A stretch of 64,000 nt of DNA from an uncultured Bacilli bacterium (GTDB lineage Bacteria > Bacillota_I > Bacilli_A > RFN20 > CAG-288), in NCBI GenBank assembly GCA_944371605.1, contig CALVXU010000030.1, positions 116,187 to 180,186 on the forward strand. The letters are read 5' to 3'. This document shows, piece after piece, positions 17,211 through 26,480 of the stretch (its first letter is position 1; each line of letters opens with the position of its first letter). The notes under the pieces were generated by a model, which had not been told where the DNA came from, searched no databases, and saw nothing but the letters and a program-made list of their open reading frames with translations. Both the position numbers and the translations under genes were made by a program.

Positions 17211-18472
17211 CAGTAAGCTCTCCTCATAAGACAGAAATACCCGCCATCAGAATCATGTTCAAACGGGAACAGATAGCTCTCTTTTAAAACAGCGAAATTT
17301 TTCTTTTCTTTCAAAAACATCGTCGTGACTTTTTTGCTATCGATATTAGCTAAAGAATGATTATAGAAAAGAAGTAGCCCATCGACTTTAACAAAGTCAC
17401 ACGCTTCTAGAAGCCCCTCGAGCTGCCTTTGACAAGAAGACTTGAAATCACCTTCTCTCAAAGAAGGCAAAAGAGAAAATGATGAGGAAATTTTACCTAT
17501 TCCAGTATCTTTCCCTTCAAATAAAACGATTTGAAAGTCATCATATGCTTCATAAGTTTTTACTAGCTCAGTCTTAGCAAACAACGGAAAATAGTTATCG
17601 GCTTGGAACTTCTTTTTGATATCAACAGCTAATCGATATGAATCAGCAGACACAAATACAGGCGTCACTTTACCTAAACATGAAGAAAGTTTTTTAGCTA
17701 AATATAGCGTCATAAAAGGTGAAGTTTGATTAAAAGCTAGAACTTTAGACCCTAAGACATATTCATCAATTTTTGATAGATAATAAGCGAAAGAAAAATC
17801 CAACGGAATCGCATCTAAAGAGTTATGTTTAATCTCGCTTTTAATCGCTTGCTTATCGAGAGCGCGATAAATATATTCGTTAGAAGATAAACGAATTTTA
17901 GAAAAATGAGGAGAATCAATCTCATCATTTCTATATGGCAAATAAAAAGAAGCTGGTTTTGAATGAAGTGAAATAGCTATCTTTGGAGCCATCTCAGTTC
18001 CAAAGTCGACGACAAAACTGCGCAATAAAAACTCAGGAACATTCAGATTTAAGGAATTATATAAATAAGGATGTTTTTTGATTTCATCATTCAATAGATG
18101 TTGTTGCTTAGAGAGCTGAACAATCGCTTTAAAATCATTCATATCAGCATTTAAACGCAGCAAAGTTTTGCAACTTAGATACTGCTCATAGACAGTTTCT
18201 TCATCAACCTTTTTTATTTTCAAAAGATATAGAACTGCTAAAAATAAAAAAGCTTCCCGAGACTTGCTTTGATAATGTTCAAGTGTATCAGCTAAAGCAA
18301 AATCTAAAATGAAATAATTTCTTAATATGTCGAGCGTAACCGAAACAAATTCTTTTTGATCTAGAGCAGAGATTTTTTCATTCACAAAAATCTTGAAGAA
18401 AACTTTTCGAAAAGGTCGACGTTGATTGATGATTTTATCTAGTGCGATGTTGAGTTGTGATAAATAAAACAT
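17210..18472 (-). CDS. RsmB-like protein with degenerate methyltransferase motifs
   Basis: The protein has 420 residues and sits exactly where rsmB (16S rRNA m5C967 methyltransferase) stands in other Firmicutes, next to rlmN. The N-terminal half (about 1-135) looks like the NusB-type RNA-binding domain. The C-terminal half keeps the RsmB outline, ending in HDSDGGYFCLMRR like the usual DGFF-type end. The working motifs are missing. The SAM motif I position (usual D-x-C-A-A-P-G-G-K) reads VLAFNQTSPFMT. The motif IV position (usual D-A-P-C) reads FEGKDTGIGK. The motif VI cysteine (usual Y-A-T-C-S) reads FYNHSL. Neither catalytic Cys remains. It is probably not a methyltransferase, but the open reading frame is intact, so a structural or RNA-binding role may persist. 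Confidence 0.7.
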   Translation of the reverse strand: MFYLSQLNIALDKIINQRRPFRKVFFKIFVNEKISALDQKEFVSVTLDILRNYFILDFALADTLEHYQSKSREAFLFLAVLYLLKIKKVDEETVYEQYLSCKTLLRLNADMNDFKAIVQLSKQQHLLNDEIKKHPYLYNSLNLNVPEFLLRSFVVDFGTEMAPKIAISLHSKPASFYLPYRNDEIDSPHFSKIRLSSNEYIYRALDKQAIKSEIKHNSLDAIPLDFSFAYYLSKIDEYVLGSKVLAFNQTSPFMTLYLAKKLSSCLGKVTPVFVSADSYRLAVDIKKKFQADNYFPLFAKTELVKTYEAYDDFQIVLFEGKDTGIGKISSSFSLLPSLREGDFKSSCQRQLEGLLEACDFVKVDGLLLFYNHSLANIDSKKVTTMFLKEKKNFAVLKESYLFPFEHDSDGGYFCLMRRAY

Positions 18473-18530
18473 GTTGTTCTAGTTAGCTCCTAACATCTTA
18501 AATTATATGCTATTTTAGCTGCTTTTTTAA

Positions 18531-18989
18531 CTAAATTTTGCTGAAAGACTCGATTAATTTATTCATCGTTTTACTTAGTGCTTGATTCAGTATTGTCACT
18601 TCATCAATCCACTTATTCAATTCATCAATCAGTTCATCATAAGCTTGAACATCTTGGCTCGCAAGTTCTTTAGAATGGTCGATAAAAAAATTAGAAACCA
18701 AATAGTCTCTTCGTTTTAGCATTTTCTTCATCGAATCGAACTCTTTTTTAGACAAACCTTTATCATCTAAATAAGAAAGAATATCTTCCTCACTTTTCCC
18801 TTGAAACTCTTTAACACGACTATCGCTTTCAGATAATGCTAAATCTACTTCTTCAACTCCGTGACGATAGTCATCATTTCTCAGTGTTTGAACATATAGG
18901 CTCGTAACCTTGAAGGCGGTATATAAAGCGTATTGGCTGACTTGTAAATATAAGCCTGTCAAAAGACCGATTTTCTCTTCATGCGTCAT
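18531..18989 (-). CDS. Hypothetical helical protein
   Basis: The protein has 152 residues. It is acidic and predicted almost wholly alpha-helical, with no signal peptide or membrane helix. I do not recognise it. It lies between rpmF and the RsmB-like gene in a same-strand run, separated by about 60-80 bp on each side. It has a modest AGAGGTG-type ribosome binding site. It may be a lineage-specific member of the translation-related operon. Confidence 0.65.
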   Translation of the reverse strand: MTHEEKIGLLTGLYLQVSQYALYTAFKVTSLYVQTLRNDDYRHGVEEVDLALSESDSRVKEFQGKSEEDILSYLDDKGLSKKEFDSMKKMLKRRDYLVSNFFIDHSKELASQDVQAYDELIDELNKWIDEVTILNQALSKTMNKLIESFSKI

Positions 18990-19016
18990 ATTTCACCTCT
19001 TTATGTTTATTATAAG

Positions 19017-19054
19017 AAAAAAACTGCAAGTTTTTGACCTGCAGTCCTTTTTTT
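19017..19054 (-). terminator. Hairpin with T tract downstream of rpmF
   Basis: Stem ACTGCA (19023-19028) pairs with TGCAGT (19040-19045). It is flanked by A7 on one side and T7 on the other, so it can end transcription from rpmF on the minus strand (and from the plus strand). The stem is short, so partial read-through is likely. Confidence 0.6.
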
Positions 19055-19068
19055 CATCTGATAAATAA

Positions 19069-19257
19069 TTATTCAGCGGAAGATTTGACTTCAATAACCT
19101 TCTTGCCTCTGTAGAAACCACAATTAGGGCAAACGCGATGAGGTTGGATTTGTGCACCACAATGAGAGCAAGAATGAGTATTAGTTGCCTTTAGCACAAA
19201 ATGAGTTCTTCTCAATCTCTTAGCGGTAACACCAGTTCTTCTAAAAGGTACTGCCAT
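19069..19257 (-). CDS. rpmF: 50S ribosomal protein L32
   Basis: The protein has 62 residues. It has the typical L32 start MAVPFRRT and a zinc ribbon of two CxxC pairs (CSHC and CPNC, about residues 30-46). Four cysteines mark the zinc-binding rather than the zinc-independent paralogue. It starts behind a GGAGG site, and a promoter lies about 50 bp upstream. Confidence 0.97.
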   Translation of the reverse strand: MAVPFRRTGVTAKRLRRTHFVLKATNTHSCSHCGAQIQPHRVCPNCGFYRGKKVIEVKSSAE

Positions 19258-19306
19258 ATGCTTATCCTCCGTATCAATCTAAAATATGCTGAAAACAGCA
19301 TTGAGT

Positions 19307-19336
19307 ATTATATAACTATTGTTGATTTAAAGTAAA
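19307..19336 (-). promoter_or_regulatory. Predicted promoter of rpmF
   Basis: On the minus strand, TTTACT (19336-19331) and a perfect TATAAT (19312-19307) are separated by 18 bp. A small stem-loop (TGCTG-AAAA-CAGCA, 19288-19301) lies in the 5' leader. Confidence 0.6.
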
Positions 19337-19628
19337 TCTTTTTTTATTATTTTTAACTTCATATGCTTTAAGTCCTAAATTTATATGCGTATAAACTCTA
19401 TCAATAACTTTCATATAATGGCTATTTTTTCATATTTTTAGTTGTCGACTGCTGAAGCCTTATATCACAGTGTATAGTGTTATTGATAAAACTATACATC
19501 AATTTGATTGAAAAATAAAAATAATCTATTTGAAAGCCCTTAGACAAATGGCACATAAATAAAACAAGATAGTAATTAATAGATGATTGTATGCCTAAAA
19601 AATATACTTTTATGCCATTAATTTGAAA

Positions 19629-19642
19629 TGTAAGCGTTTTTA
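19629..19642. promoter_or_regulatory. cre-like site upstream of the repeat lipoprotein
   Basis: TGTAAGCGTTTTTA differs from the cre consensus TGWNANCGNTNWCA at one defined position. It starts directly after a TTGAAA -35-like hexamer (19623-19628), so a bound CcpA-type repressor would block the promoter of the lipoprotein and GH3 genes. Confidence 0.5.
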
Positions 19643-19684
19643 AATTAATGTTTTTCATAGTTTCTTAACAAGGAGGAAACATGT

Positions 19685-20770
19685 ATGAAAAAAGTATTAA
19701 TACCATTATTATCTTTCTTAGCTGTAAGCGGTCTTACCGCTTGTGAATCTAGCGCTAAAAGCGCTGAATTAGTCGATTCTTATACCTATTCTGAAATCTA
19801 CGATAACGCCTATAGTGGATGGGTTGCAGACACCTATCAAGTTCATTTCTATGAAGATGATTTGTATGAAATGGTCTACACATCAGTCAATTATGGTTTC
19901 GGCATGATTATGTCATCAACTGCCAGTATTCGTTACGGCACCTTCACAAAAGGTATGACCGAAGATGGTTACACCGCCTATGAGCTCAATAAGCCTAGTG
20001 AGTTTTTCATCAACTCATATTCAACAGCAGGAGGCTTTTCAATCGCAATCAACACGGCTGATGAAGATCAGACTTATCCGACTGAATTACCAGCTAAAAC
20101 TCAAGGCGAGAAAAACATGGCTGATAACAAAGAAGACGTACTCAACAGTGATTATGCGACTGGCTTCAAAATTTATACGGAAGATAGCAAAAATGTCTTT
20201 TCTTTCACCGATCCGAATGAAACTGAAACTAAAAATGAAGATGGAAGCACTGTCAAAGCTACGATTTCAACCGCTTCTGGTGACGTTTCTAAATTGATCA
20301 CTAAAGAATTTAAAGACATCAGAATCACCGACAGGACTAGAGTCCCTGGAAGCATGGGCGAAGGATCTTATGATGCTAAAATCGATTTGGTTATCACTTA
20401 TAAAAATGATACCTATGATTATTATTCTTCAACCGTTCAATATGGCTACTCACAAATTTTGGGAACAACAACTGTGTTTAATCATGGTTCATATGCACAA
20501 GATGATTCAGTCGATGGTTATACGAAAACCACTTTAGCAACTGCTGATGATGTCTTGCTGAATTCATTCTCTAAAGCTGGTGGATTCAATATCCAGATTA
20601 ATACGGCTGATGAAGATCAGACTTATCCGACTGAATTGCCGGCTAAAACTCAAGGTGAGAAAAACATGGCCGATAGTAAAGATGATGTCATCGAAGCCTA
20701 TGGCCAAGAATATATTTGCTATTTTAAAGATAACTCGGCCGAGATGTCTTTGACTGATCCTAATGCCTGA
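19685..20770 (+). CDS. Lipoprotein with two tandem copies of an unknown domain
   Basis: The protein has 361 residues. A lipoprotein signal ends at the lipobox LTAC. The mature protein is an internal duplication: residues about 35-175 and about 215-360 are homologous beta-rich units. Each has a TYxVxFYEDD-like start and a late block (INTADEDQTYPTELPAKT and following residues) that is almost unchanged between copies, 183 codons apart. I recognise no family. It has a very good AAGGAGG site and lies 20 bp upstream of a GH3 gene, so by analogy with the other cassettes it is probably a surface partner of that enzyme. It is unrelated in sequence to the Ig/CBM lipoproteins. Confidence 0.8.
   Translation: MKKVLIPLLSFLAVSGLTACESSAKSAELVDSYTYSEIYDNAYSGWVADTYQVHFYEDDLYEMVYTSVNYGFGMIMSSTASIRYGTFTKGMTEDGYTAYELNKPSEFFINSYSTAGGFSIAINTADEDQTYPTELPAKTQGEKNMADNKEDVLNSDYATGFKIYTEDSKNVFSFTDPNETETKNEDGSTVKATISTASGDVSKLITKEFKDIRITDRTRVPGSMGEGSYDAKIDLVITYKNDTYDYYSSTVQYGYSQILGTTTVFNHGSYAQDDSVDGYTKTTLATADDVLLNSFSKAGGFNIQINTADEDQTYPTELPAKTQGEKNMADSKDDVIEAYGQEYICYFKDNSAEMSLTDPNA
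20048..20125 (+). repeat. Conserved 78-bp direct repeat, copy 1
   Basis: This codes for the INTADEDQTYPTELPAKT block and the residues that follow in the first domain of the lipoprotein at 19685. Copy 2 (20597-20674) is exactly 549 bp downstream, and the two encode identical residues with a handful of silent third-base differences. Confidence 0.85.
20597..20674 (+). repeat. Conserved 78-bp direct repeat, copy 2
   Basis: Second copy of the block at 20048-20125. Almost only silent changes separate the two, although the rest of the two domains has diverged widely. Confidence 0.85.
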
Positions 20771-20790
20771 TTATTTTCTGAGGTGATCAT

Positions 20791-23309
20791 ATGAAAAAGA
20801 GAAAAGTCTCTTTGAAAGCTGCGATTATCACTACGGCAGTAGGAGGAGTTTTGTCAATCGCTTTAATCGTTGGCACAGTGTTCGCATATCAATACCAAAA
20901 CCTCCTAGATGTTTATTTGACTAATAGTGATTATTCAGCCAGTGAAGATTCCAAAAAGTTGTGTGAAGATGTCGCTAATGAAGGTGCTGTTTTATTGAAG
21001 AATGAAGATGATGCTTTGCCATTAGCAGCAAATGAAACTGATATCGCATTATTAGGACAAAATTCAGTCGACTTCGTCTATGGTGGTTCTGGTTCTGGAT
21101 CGGTAGATACTGATCAAGCGCCGACCTTAAAAACCGCTTTTGAAAGAGAAGGATACCATGTTGATGAAACATTGTGGAACTTTTATACCTCTGGACCTGG
21201 CAAAAGCTATCGTAAAACAACACCAGATCAAGCTGGAAATGGCAATTTTGCCGTCAATGAAGTGCCACAAAACGCATACACGAATGATGTATTAAATTCA
21301 TTAAAAAATGATGATGTTGCTGTCGTGTCTCTCGGGAGAAGTGGTGGTGAAAGCGCAGATATTCCAACATCAAATTTGAAAACTGGATACACATATTTAC
21401 AGATTGATCAAGATGAACGCGATCTATTAAAACTGGCTTGTGATAATTTTGAAAAAGTAATTCTTGTCATAAATTCTAATAACCCGATTGAGTTAGGTAT
21501 TTTAGAAGATGAAGAATATGAAAACATCAAAGCAGCGATTTGGATAGGTGGTGTCGGTCAAGAAGGTATATATGCTATACCTAATATTTTAAAAGGTGAT
21601 GTCAATCCATCAGGGCGCTTAGTCGATACTTATGCATATGATTCAAAAAGCGCACCATCGATTCAAAATTTAGGAGACTATAACATTTCTAACAGCTCCG
21701 TAGATAGAGGAAATAAATATTTGGTTTATGGTGAAGGCATTTATGTCGGCTATCGCTATTATGAAACTAGATATGAAGATAAAGTGTTAAATCAAGGAAA
21801 CGCTGGTGATTATAATTACTCAACTCAAGTTCAGTATCCATTCGGTTATGGACTCAGTTACACCACCTTTGAATGGAGTGACTTCCAAGTACAAGAAAGT
21901 GAAGATAAGAGTTCTTTCGAAGTGACTGTCCATGTCACTAACACCGGTGATAGAGCTGGCAAAGATGTGATTGAACTATACGCTCAAAAGCCATACACCG
22001 AAGGCGGAGTCGAAACTTCAGCAATCGAATTAGTAGGTTTCGATAAAACTATCGAATTAGATCCCAGCTCTTCAGCTGATGTCACAATAACTATCGATAA
22101 AGAGGATTTGACTTCTTACGACTATCAAACAGCTAAAACTTACGTCTTAACACCTGGCGATTATTATTTCGCTATCGGAAGAAATGCTCATGATGCTTTG
22201 AATAATATTCTCGCCTTAAAAGGAAAGACTGTTAATGATGGCATGTATTATGATGGAAACAGCGCTCTGGCTAAACTCGCATTTGAACAAGAAACAACCG
22301 ATTCAACCACTTATAGCACAGCTGAAACCGGGAATAAAATCACCAATCTCTTCGAAGATGTAGATATAAACTATTATTCCGAATACACCTATTTATCGAG
22401 GGGTGACTGGGTGGGAACATATCCTACAACTTTCTCAAATGGGACATGGAATGCTAGCCAAGATTTACTCAATAACTTAGAATTTTATGATGTCAATACA
22501 GATACTTCAGATGATGAAATAATCAATGACTATACTTTTGTGCAAAACAGCGATAGCACCACTTATACAGTTCATGAATTAATCGGTGTGTCATATGATG
22601 ACCCCAAATGGGACGACCTGACAAATCAATTATCTTATTCACAGATGACAAGGCTCATAAGATTAGGCGGATACTCAACTATTCAAATAGATAAAATCAA
22701 ACTTCCTGCAACCCAAGATAAAGACGAACCTAACGGCGTTTCAGGAACATTAGTCAGCGGTGTCAGTTCGATGGCTTGGCCAGCTGAAATTTTGATGGCT
22801 TCCACTTGGAACACGGACATGATCAAACAGTTAGGGGTTCTTTTCGGTCAAGATACCATATCTATCAATGTCGCTGGTGTTTATGGACCGGGTGCAAATA
22901 TTCATCGTTCTCCATATTCTGGTCGCAACTTCGAATACTATTCAGAGGATGCACATCTATCTTATGCGATGGCTAAAAGTGAAATCGAAGGTTTGAGATC
23001 GAAAGGCGTCATCACTTATACAAAACACTTCTTCTTAAATGATCAAGAGACTAATCGTTATGGTGGTGCGATTTTCGCCAACGAACAAGCGATAAGAGAA
23101 ATCTATGCCAAGGGTTTTGAAGGCGTTGTCGATGGTGGTACTAATGCGATGATGGCAGCTATGAATAGAATCGGCTCACGCTGGATTGTGCACATAAAGG
23201 TGCGATGACTGACTTGCTTAGAAACGAATGGGGATTTGAAGGCATGGTGATCACTGATCAAGCCAGTGTTTCAGCTATGTTCTATCAAGACATCGTCTCT
23301 GGTTTCTAA
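20791..23309 (+). pseudogene. GH3 glycosidase 2, frameshifted and 3'-truncated
   Basis: The first 797 or so residues read as a reversed-order GH3 like its neighbours. There is an N-terminal membrane helix (about 10-32), a C-domain with candidate acid/base Glu187 (GRSGGES), an FnIII-like domain (PFGYGLSYT), and a barrel with the KHF motif (TKHFFLND). Near 23188 one G is missing after ATT, so translation derails within 8 codons and stops at 23208. Restoring one base reopens the frame through NEWGFEGMVITDQ, which carries the nucleophile Asp, but this too ends at 23309. The end of the barrel and the C-terminal membrane helix found in the paralogues (986-1049 residues) are absent. With two lesions before the enzyme is complete, it is very likely inactive. 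Confidence 0.85.
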
Positions 23310-23442
23310 GTCCAAAAAATCATTTTGCGTGCTTGTTAAATAAAAATCCATAGTGATATTTACAAAACTAAACAATATTGTTTGTGGACCAAAATATCTA
23401 TTCTCATCTAAACAAGCGATCAAATCTTGTCAACAATTGTAT

Positions 23443-23477
23443 AGAAAAAGAGGTTGAGTTTTAATCCTCAACCTCTT
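23443..23477 (-). terminator. Terminator of GH3 gene 3
   Basis: An 11-bp perfect stem, AAGAGGTTGAG (23448-23458) with CTCAACCTCTT (23467-23477), is followed on the minus strand by a T5 run. It lies just past the GH3 stop codon at 23496. It may also stop read-through from the plus strand. Confidence 0.85.
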
Positions 23478-23495
23478 GACTTCAATTTGAATTGA

Positions 23496-26456
23496 TTAGT
23501 TCTGTTCTTGCTCAGTCTCTTTTTCCTTCTTGTGATAGAAGAGAGTGAAACCAGCCCAAACAAGAGAACCACCGATCATGACGACATCGATAGCGGCTAA
23601 AGTAGGAATCCACCAAGGATATGGGATAGAAATACTAGCTTCTCCAATCGGGAACACCATTTCATCTTGTGAATGATCATAATGATTGGAATAGTATCTA
23701 GTATTGCAAACAGTATAGATTACATTCTTAGCAGCTTGCTTAGCACAATAGACTTCGGTAGGATCAGTTCTGCTCAATTTACTTCTGTTATTACCAACGT
23801 TAGGATTGAGCCAGATATCATTTCCGCCTCTGACACCGACGTGGCAATTCATATTACCACCGCCATCGCACCAGTCAGTTAAAACAGAACCTCTGAATCC
23901 CCATTCGTTTCTTAAGATATCGATGAAGATGCCATTATTAGCACCAGTCCAAACACCACCTAAAGAGCTGAATGAAGACATAACAGCATTACTTCCACCT
24001 TCTTTTACAGCGATTTCGAAAGCTTTAAAATAGTTTTCACGTAAATTTTGCTCAGTCATCCAAGAGTTTTGATTACGAGAGTTTTGACCAGGCTCAGTAG
24101 GACCGAAGTGTTTGAGATAGCAGTAAACACCATTAGCCTTGGCGCCATCAATAGTTTGGGCACCTAATTTACCGCTCAAAACTGGATCTTCCGAATACAT
24201 CTCATAGTTTCTGCCATTAAATGGTGAACGATGGAGATTAACAACAGGAGCATACCATCCTTGTAAAGAAGTATTAACGCCTTCAGCACCCATTGATAAA
24301 CCGATTTGCTTAGCAAGACTCTTAGAGAATGTCTGACCGATTAAAGTTTGGTTAGGATAAGCGGTCCATTCACCAGAGGTCACACCGGTTTGTGTATTGG
24401 TGTTAAAGCCAGCAGGCCCATCGAAATCGTAAGCACGTGCTTTACCGATAGATTCAACTGCAGGAGTTCCGAAACCGGAATCTTCAACAATTTTACAAGC
24501 GTCTTCAGCACTCAATTGATCGACGATTTGATCGAGTTTTTCAGAATCATAATCAGCACCGATCTCATTGATGAGTTCATCATTATAGGCGAGATCGCCT
24601 TCTTCACTAAAGTCCTTACCATTCAATTCAGATAATGAAGCTTTACTGCCATCCTTACGAGTGTGGAGATAAAGGCCATTATCTTGGTTTAAAGTCGGCA
24701 TTGTGGTTTGATCAAAGCCAGTATTGCTATAATTATTAGCTTTTTCAACTTCAGTTGAATTAGTAGCTCTACCTTGTGCTTCAGGGAAGTTAGCAAAGTT
24801 ATCAGCTCTTGAGAAATAATCGACCGGTTCGCTGAAAACAGTGCTTCCATCAATAGGAACACCAGCGATAGCATCTTGGCCAGTGAAACGATTGGTGACT
24901 TCGTTACCAGTGACCGGATCGGTTTCATAGACGATATCATCACTGACTTCAAATTTCAATGAAGTCAGTCCATTTCCATCTTCAGACATCGTCTTAGCAG
25001 TGTGAGAGTTGTCCATGAAGTTAAGAGAATATTCACCAGCATCTAATTCCCAAGTAGCTGCATCATTGTCATTAGCATCATAAGCATCATAAGAAGCTAA
25101 GTCATATGCAGTGAATGACATAGTGATTTCAGATTGGAAAGTGCCAGCAGGAACACTTGTAGATTTAGCAAAGTCAACCAATCTAGTAGCAGGCTTTTCA
25201 ATCTCACCTTGCGTATATGGAGCGTTGACATAGAGTTGAATGACATCAGCACCATCGACATCACCGATGTTATGACAACTGAATGAAAGCTCAACTTCAG
25301 TATCTTTGCTTAAAGTGATCGGGCTATCCTCTTTATAAGTATCTAAATCAAATTCTTCGCCATCGATAGTTACACCATCTAAATTCCAGTTGAATTCAGT
25401 ATAAGATAAACCATAGCCGAACGGGAATTGAATGGCTGAATTATAGCCTTCTTCATTATCAGCATATCTAGTCTCATAATACTTATAACCATAATAGATA
25501 TCTTCGACATATGTAACATCGTTACCGGTTCTCGCATAGTTGTTAAATGTCGGATCAGAAGTCAAATCATAAGGATAGATATCAGTTGTACGACCGGATG
25601 GATTTACATCACCCTTTAAGATACGTGGGATAGCCAAGGCACCAGATTGTCCAGTGAGACCGACCAATAAACACGCATCGATATCATATTTATCTAAGAA
25701 ACCTAATTCCATCTGGTTAGAAGTATTCAATAAGACGATGACTTTGTTAAAGTTTTCACGACAATTCTGGAGCAAAGCTTCTTCTTCTGTAGTGAGTTCA
25801 AGATAGTGTCTAGAACTATCAGCAGATTGATGGGCTTTATTCTGATTCATCGGAATTTCTCCGACATTCTCACCAGAGATTCTAGAAATAACAACAATAG
25901 CAGTATCAGAATAGTCGATAGCATTTGCCCAAAGCTCATCGCTATAATCGCTTAAGGCTGGTTCTCTAAAAGTAATACGTCCGCCATCACCTGTTCCATA
26001 TCCGCCATTGTAGCTATCAAATCTGTTATAGAAATCGATCAATTCTGTATTGTAATCAATGTTCTCTCTTTTAAATGCATCTAATAAAGTGACCTTTTTT
26101 TCCTCATTGATAGTGGATGCACCACTACCGATACCTGAGAGATGAAATCCTTGATCAGTTGCTCTCCAACCAAAAATGTTGACTTTATTAGTATTGATAG
26201 GTAAAGCATTATCTTTGTTCTTAAGAAGAACGACGCCTTCTTCTGCGACTGTTTGGCAAAGAGCGTCGGATAACTTAGCGGATTCTTTAAATTCTTCCGT
26301 CTCGAAGTTGACACCAGTACCACATAAGAAAGTAGTGATCATAGGTGCATAATAAGCTGCTACACAAGTGCCAGCGATAAAAGCGATTGATAATACACCA
26401 GCACCGACGAGTTGAGCTATTCTACCAGGTGTAAGTTTATTGAGTTTTAGTTTCAT
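23496..26456 (-). CDS. Membrane-anchored GH3 glycosidase 3, reversed domain order
   Basis: The protein has 986 residues. The layout matches GH3 1: an N-terminal membrane helix (about 13-38), then the GH3 C-domain starting at AEEGVVLLKNKDNALP with candidate acid/base Glu196 (ISGENVG). After it come the FnIII-like domain (PFGYGLSYTEF) and the barrel with LKHFGP. The nucleophile is Asp861 in VLTDW, and a C-terminal membrane helix (about 948-970) leads into a short Lys/Glu tail. It keeps the classical TDW nucleophile motif, whereas its paralogues have TDY or SDY. It is transcribed after the interrupted lipoprotein gene at 26481-27700, 24 bp away. It is predicted to be a cell-surface exo-glycosidase of unknown sugar specificity. 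Confidence 0.92.
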   Translation of the reverse strand: MKLKLNKLTPGRIAQLVGAGVLSIAFIAGTCVAAYYAPMITTFLCGTGVNFETEEFKESAKLSDALCQTVAEEGVVLLKNKDNALPINTNKVNIFGWRATDQGFHLSGIGSGASTINEEKKVTLLDAFKRENIDYNTELIDFYNRFDSYNGGYGTGDGGRITFREPALSDYSDELWANAIDYSDTAIVVISRISGENVGEIPMNQNKAHQSADSSRHYLELTTEEEALLQNCRENFNKVIVLLNTSNQMELGFLDKYDIDACLLVGLTGQSGALAIPRILKGDVNPSGRTTDIYPYDLTSDPTFNNYARTGNDVTYVEDIYYGYKYYETRYADNEEGYNSAIQFPFGYGLSYTEFNWNLDGVTIDGEEFDLDTYKEDSPITLSKDTEVELSFSCHNIGDVDGADVIQLYVNAPYTQGEIEKPATRLVDFAKSTSVPAGTFQSEITMSFTAYDLASYDAYDANDNDAATWELDAGEYSLNFMDNSHTAKTMSEDGNGLTSLKFEVSDDIVYETDPVTGNEVTNRFTGQDAIAGVPIDGSTVFSEPVDYFSRADNFANFPEAQGRATNSTEVEKANNYSNTGFDQTTMPTLNQDNGLYLHTRKDGSKASLSELNGKDFSEEGDLAYNDELINEIGADYDSEKLDQIVDQLSAEDACKIVEDSGFGTPAVESIGKARAYDFDGPAGFNTNTQTGVTSGEWTAYPNQTLIGQTFSKSLAKQIGLSMGAEGVNTSLQGWYAPVVNLHRSPFNGRNYEMYSEDPVLSGKLGAQTIDGAKANGVYCYLKHFGPTEPGQNSRNQNSWMTEQNLRENYFKAFEIAVKEGGSNAVMSSFSSLGGVWTGANNGIFIDILRNEWGFRGSVLTDWCDGGGNMNCHVGVRGGNDIWLNPNVGNNRSKLSRTDPTEVYCAKQAAKNVIYTVCNTRYYSNHYDHSQDEMVFPIGEASISIPYPWWIPTLAAIDVVMIGGSLVWAGFTLFYHKKEKETEQEQN

Positions 26457-26480
26457 ATATTTAGCTCCTATAAAATATTA

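Larger units (their letters stand above)
19258..19684. other. Intergenic region between rpmF and the repeat lipoprotein
   Basis: These 427 bp are AT-rich and divergent. The left end holds the rpmF leader and promoter. The right end (from about 19620) holds a TTGAAA-like -35, a cre-like site and the AAGGAGG ribosome binding site of the lipoprotein gene. I see no convincing gene in the middle. Confidence 0.6.

Noticed and set aside
10429-19257. Mycoplasma-type code (TGA as Trp)
   Set aside because: TGA ends several genes in ATGA overlaps (recU/exonuclease, cdsA/dxr, MalG/GH13), and Trp is encoded by TGG.
19422-19658. Minus-strand open frame of 78 codons in the rpmF/lipoprotein gap
   Set aside because: No ribosome binding site, composition is what AT-rich noise gives, and it lies across the promoter of the plus-strand lipoprotein gene.
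23310-23495. Remnant of an insertion sequence after the broken GH3 2
   Set aside because: Weak inverted similarity around ACAAGC/GCTTGT is too short, with no transposase fragment or target duplication. Only the terminator is clear.
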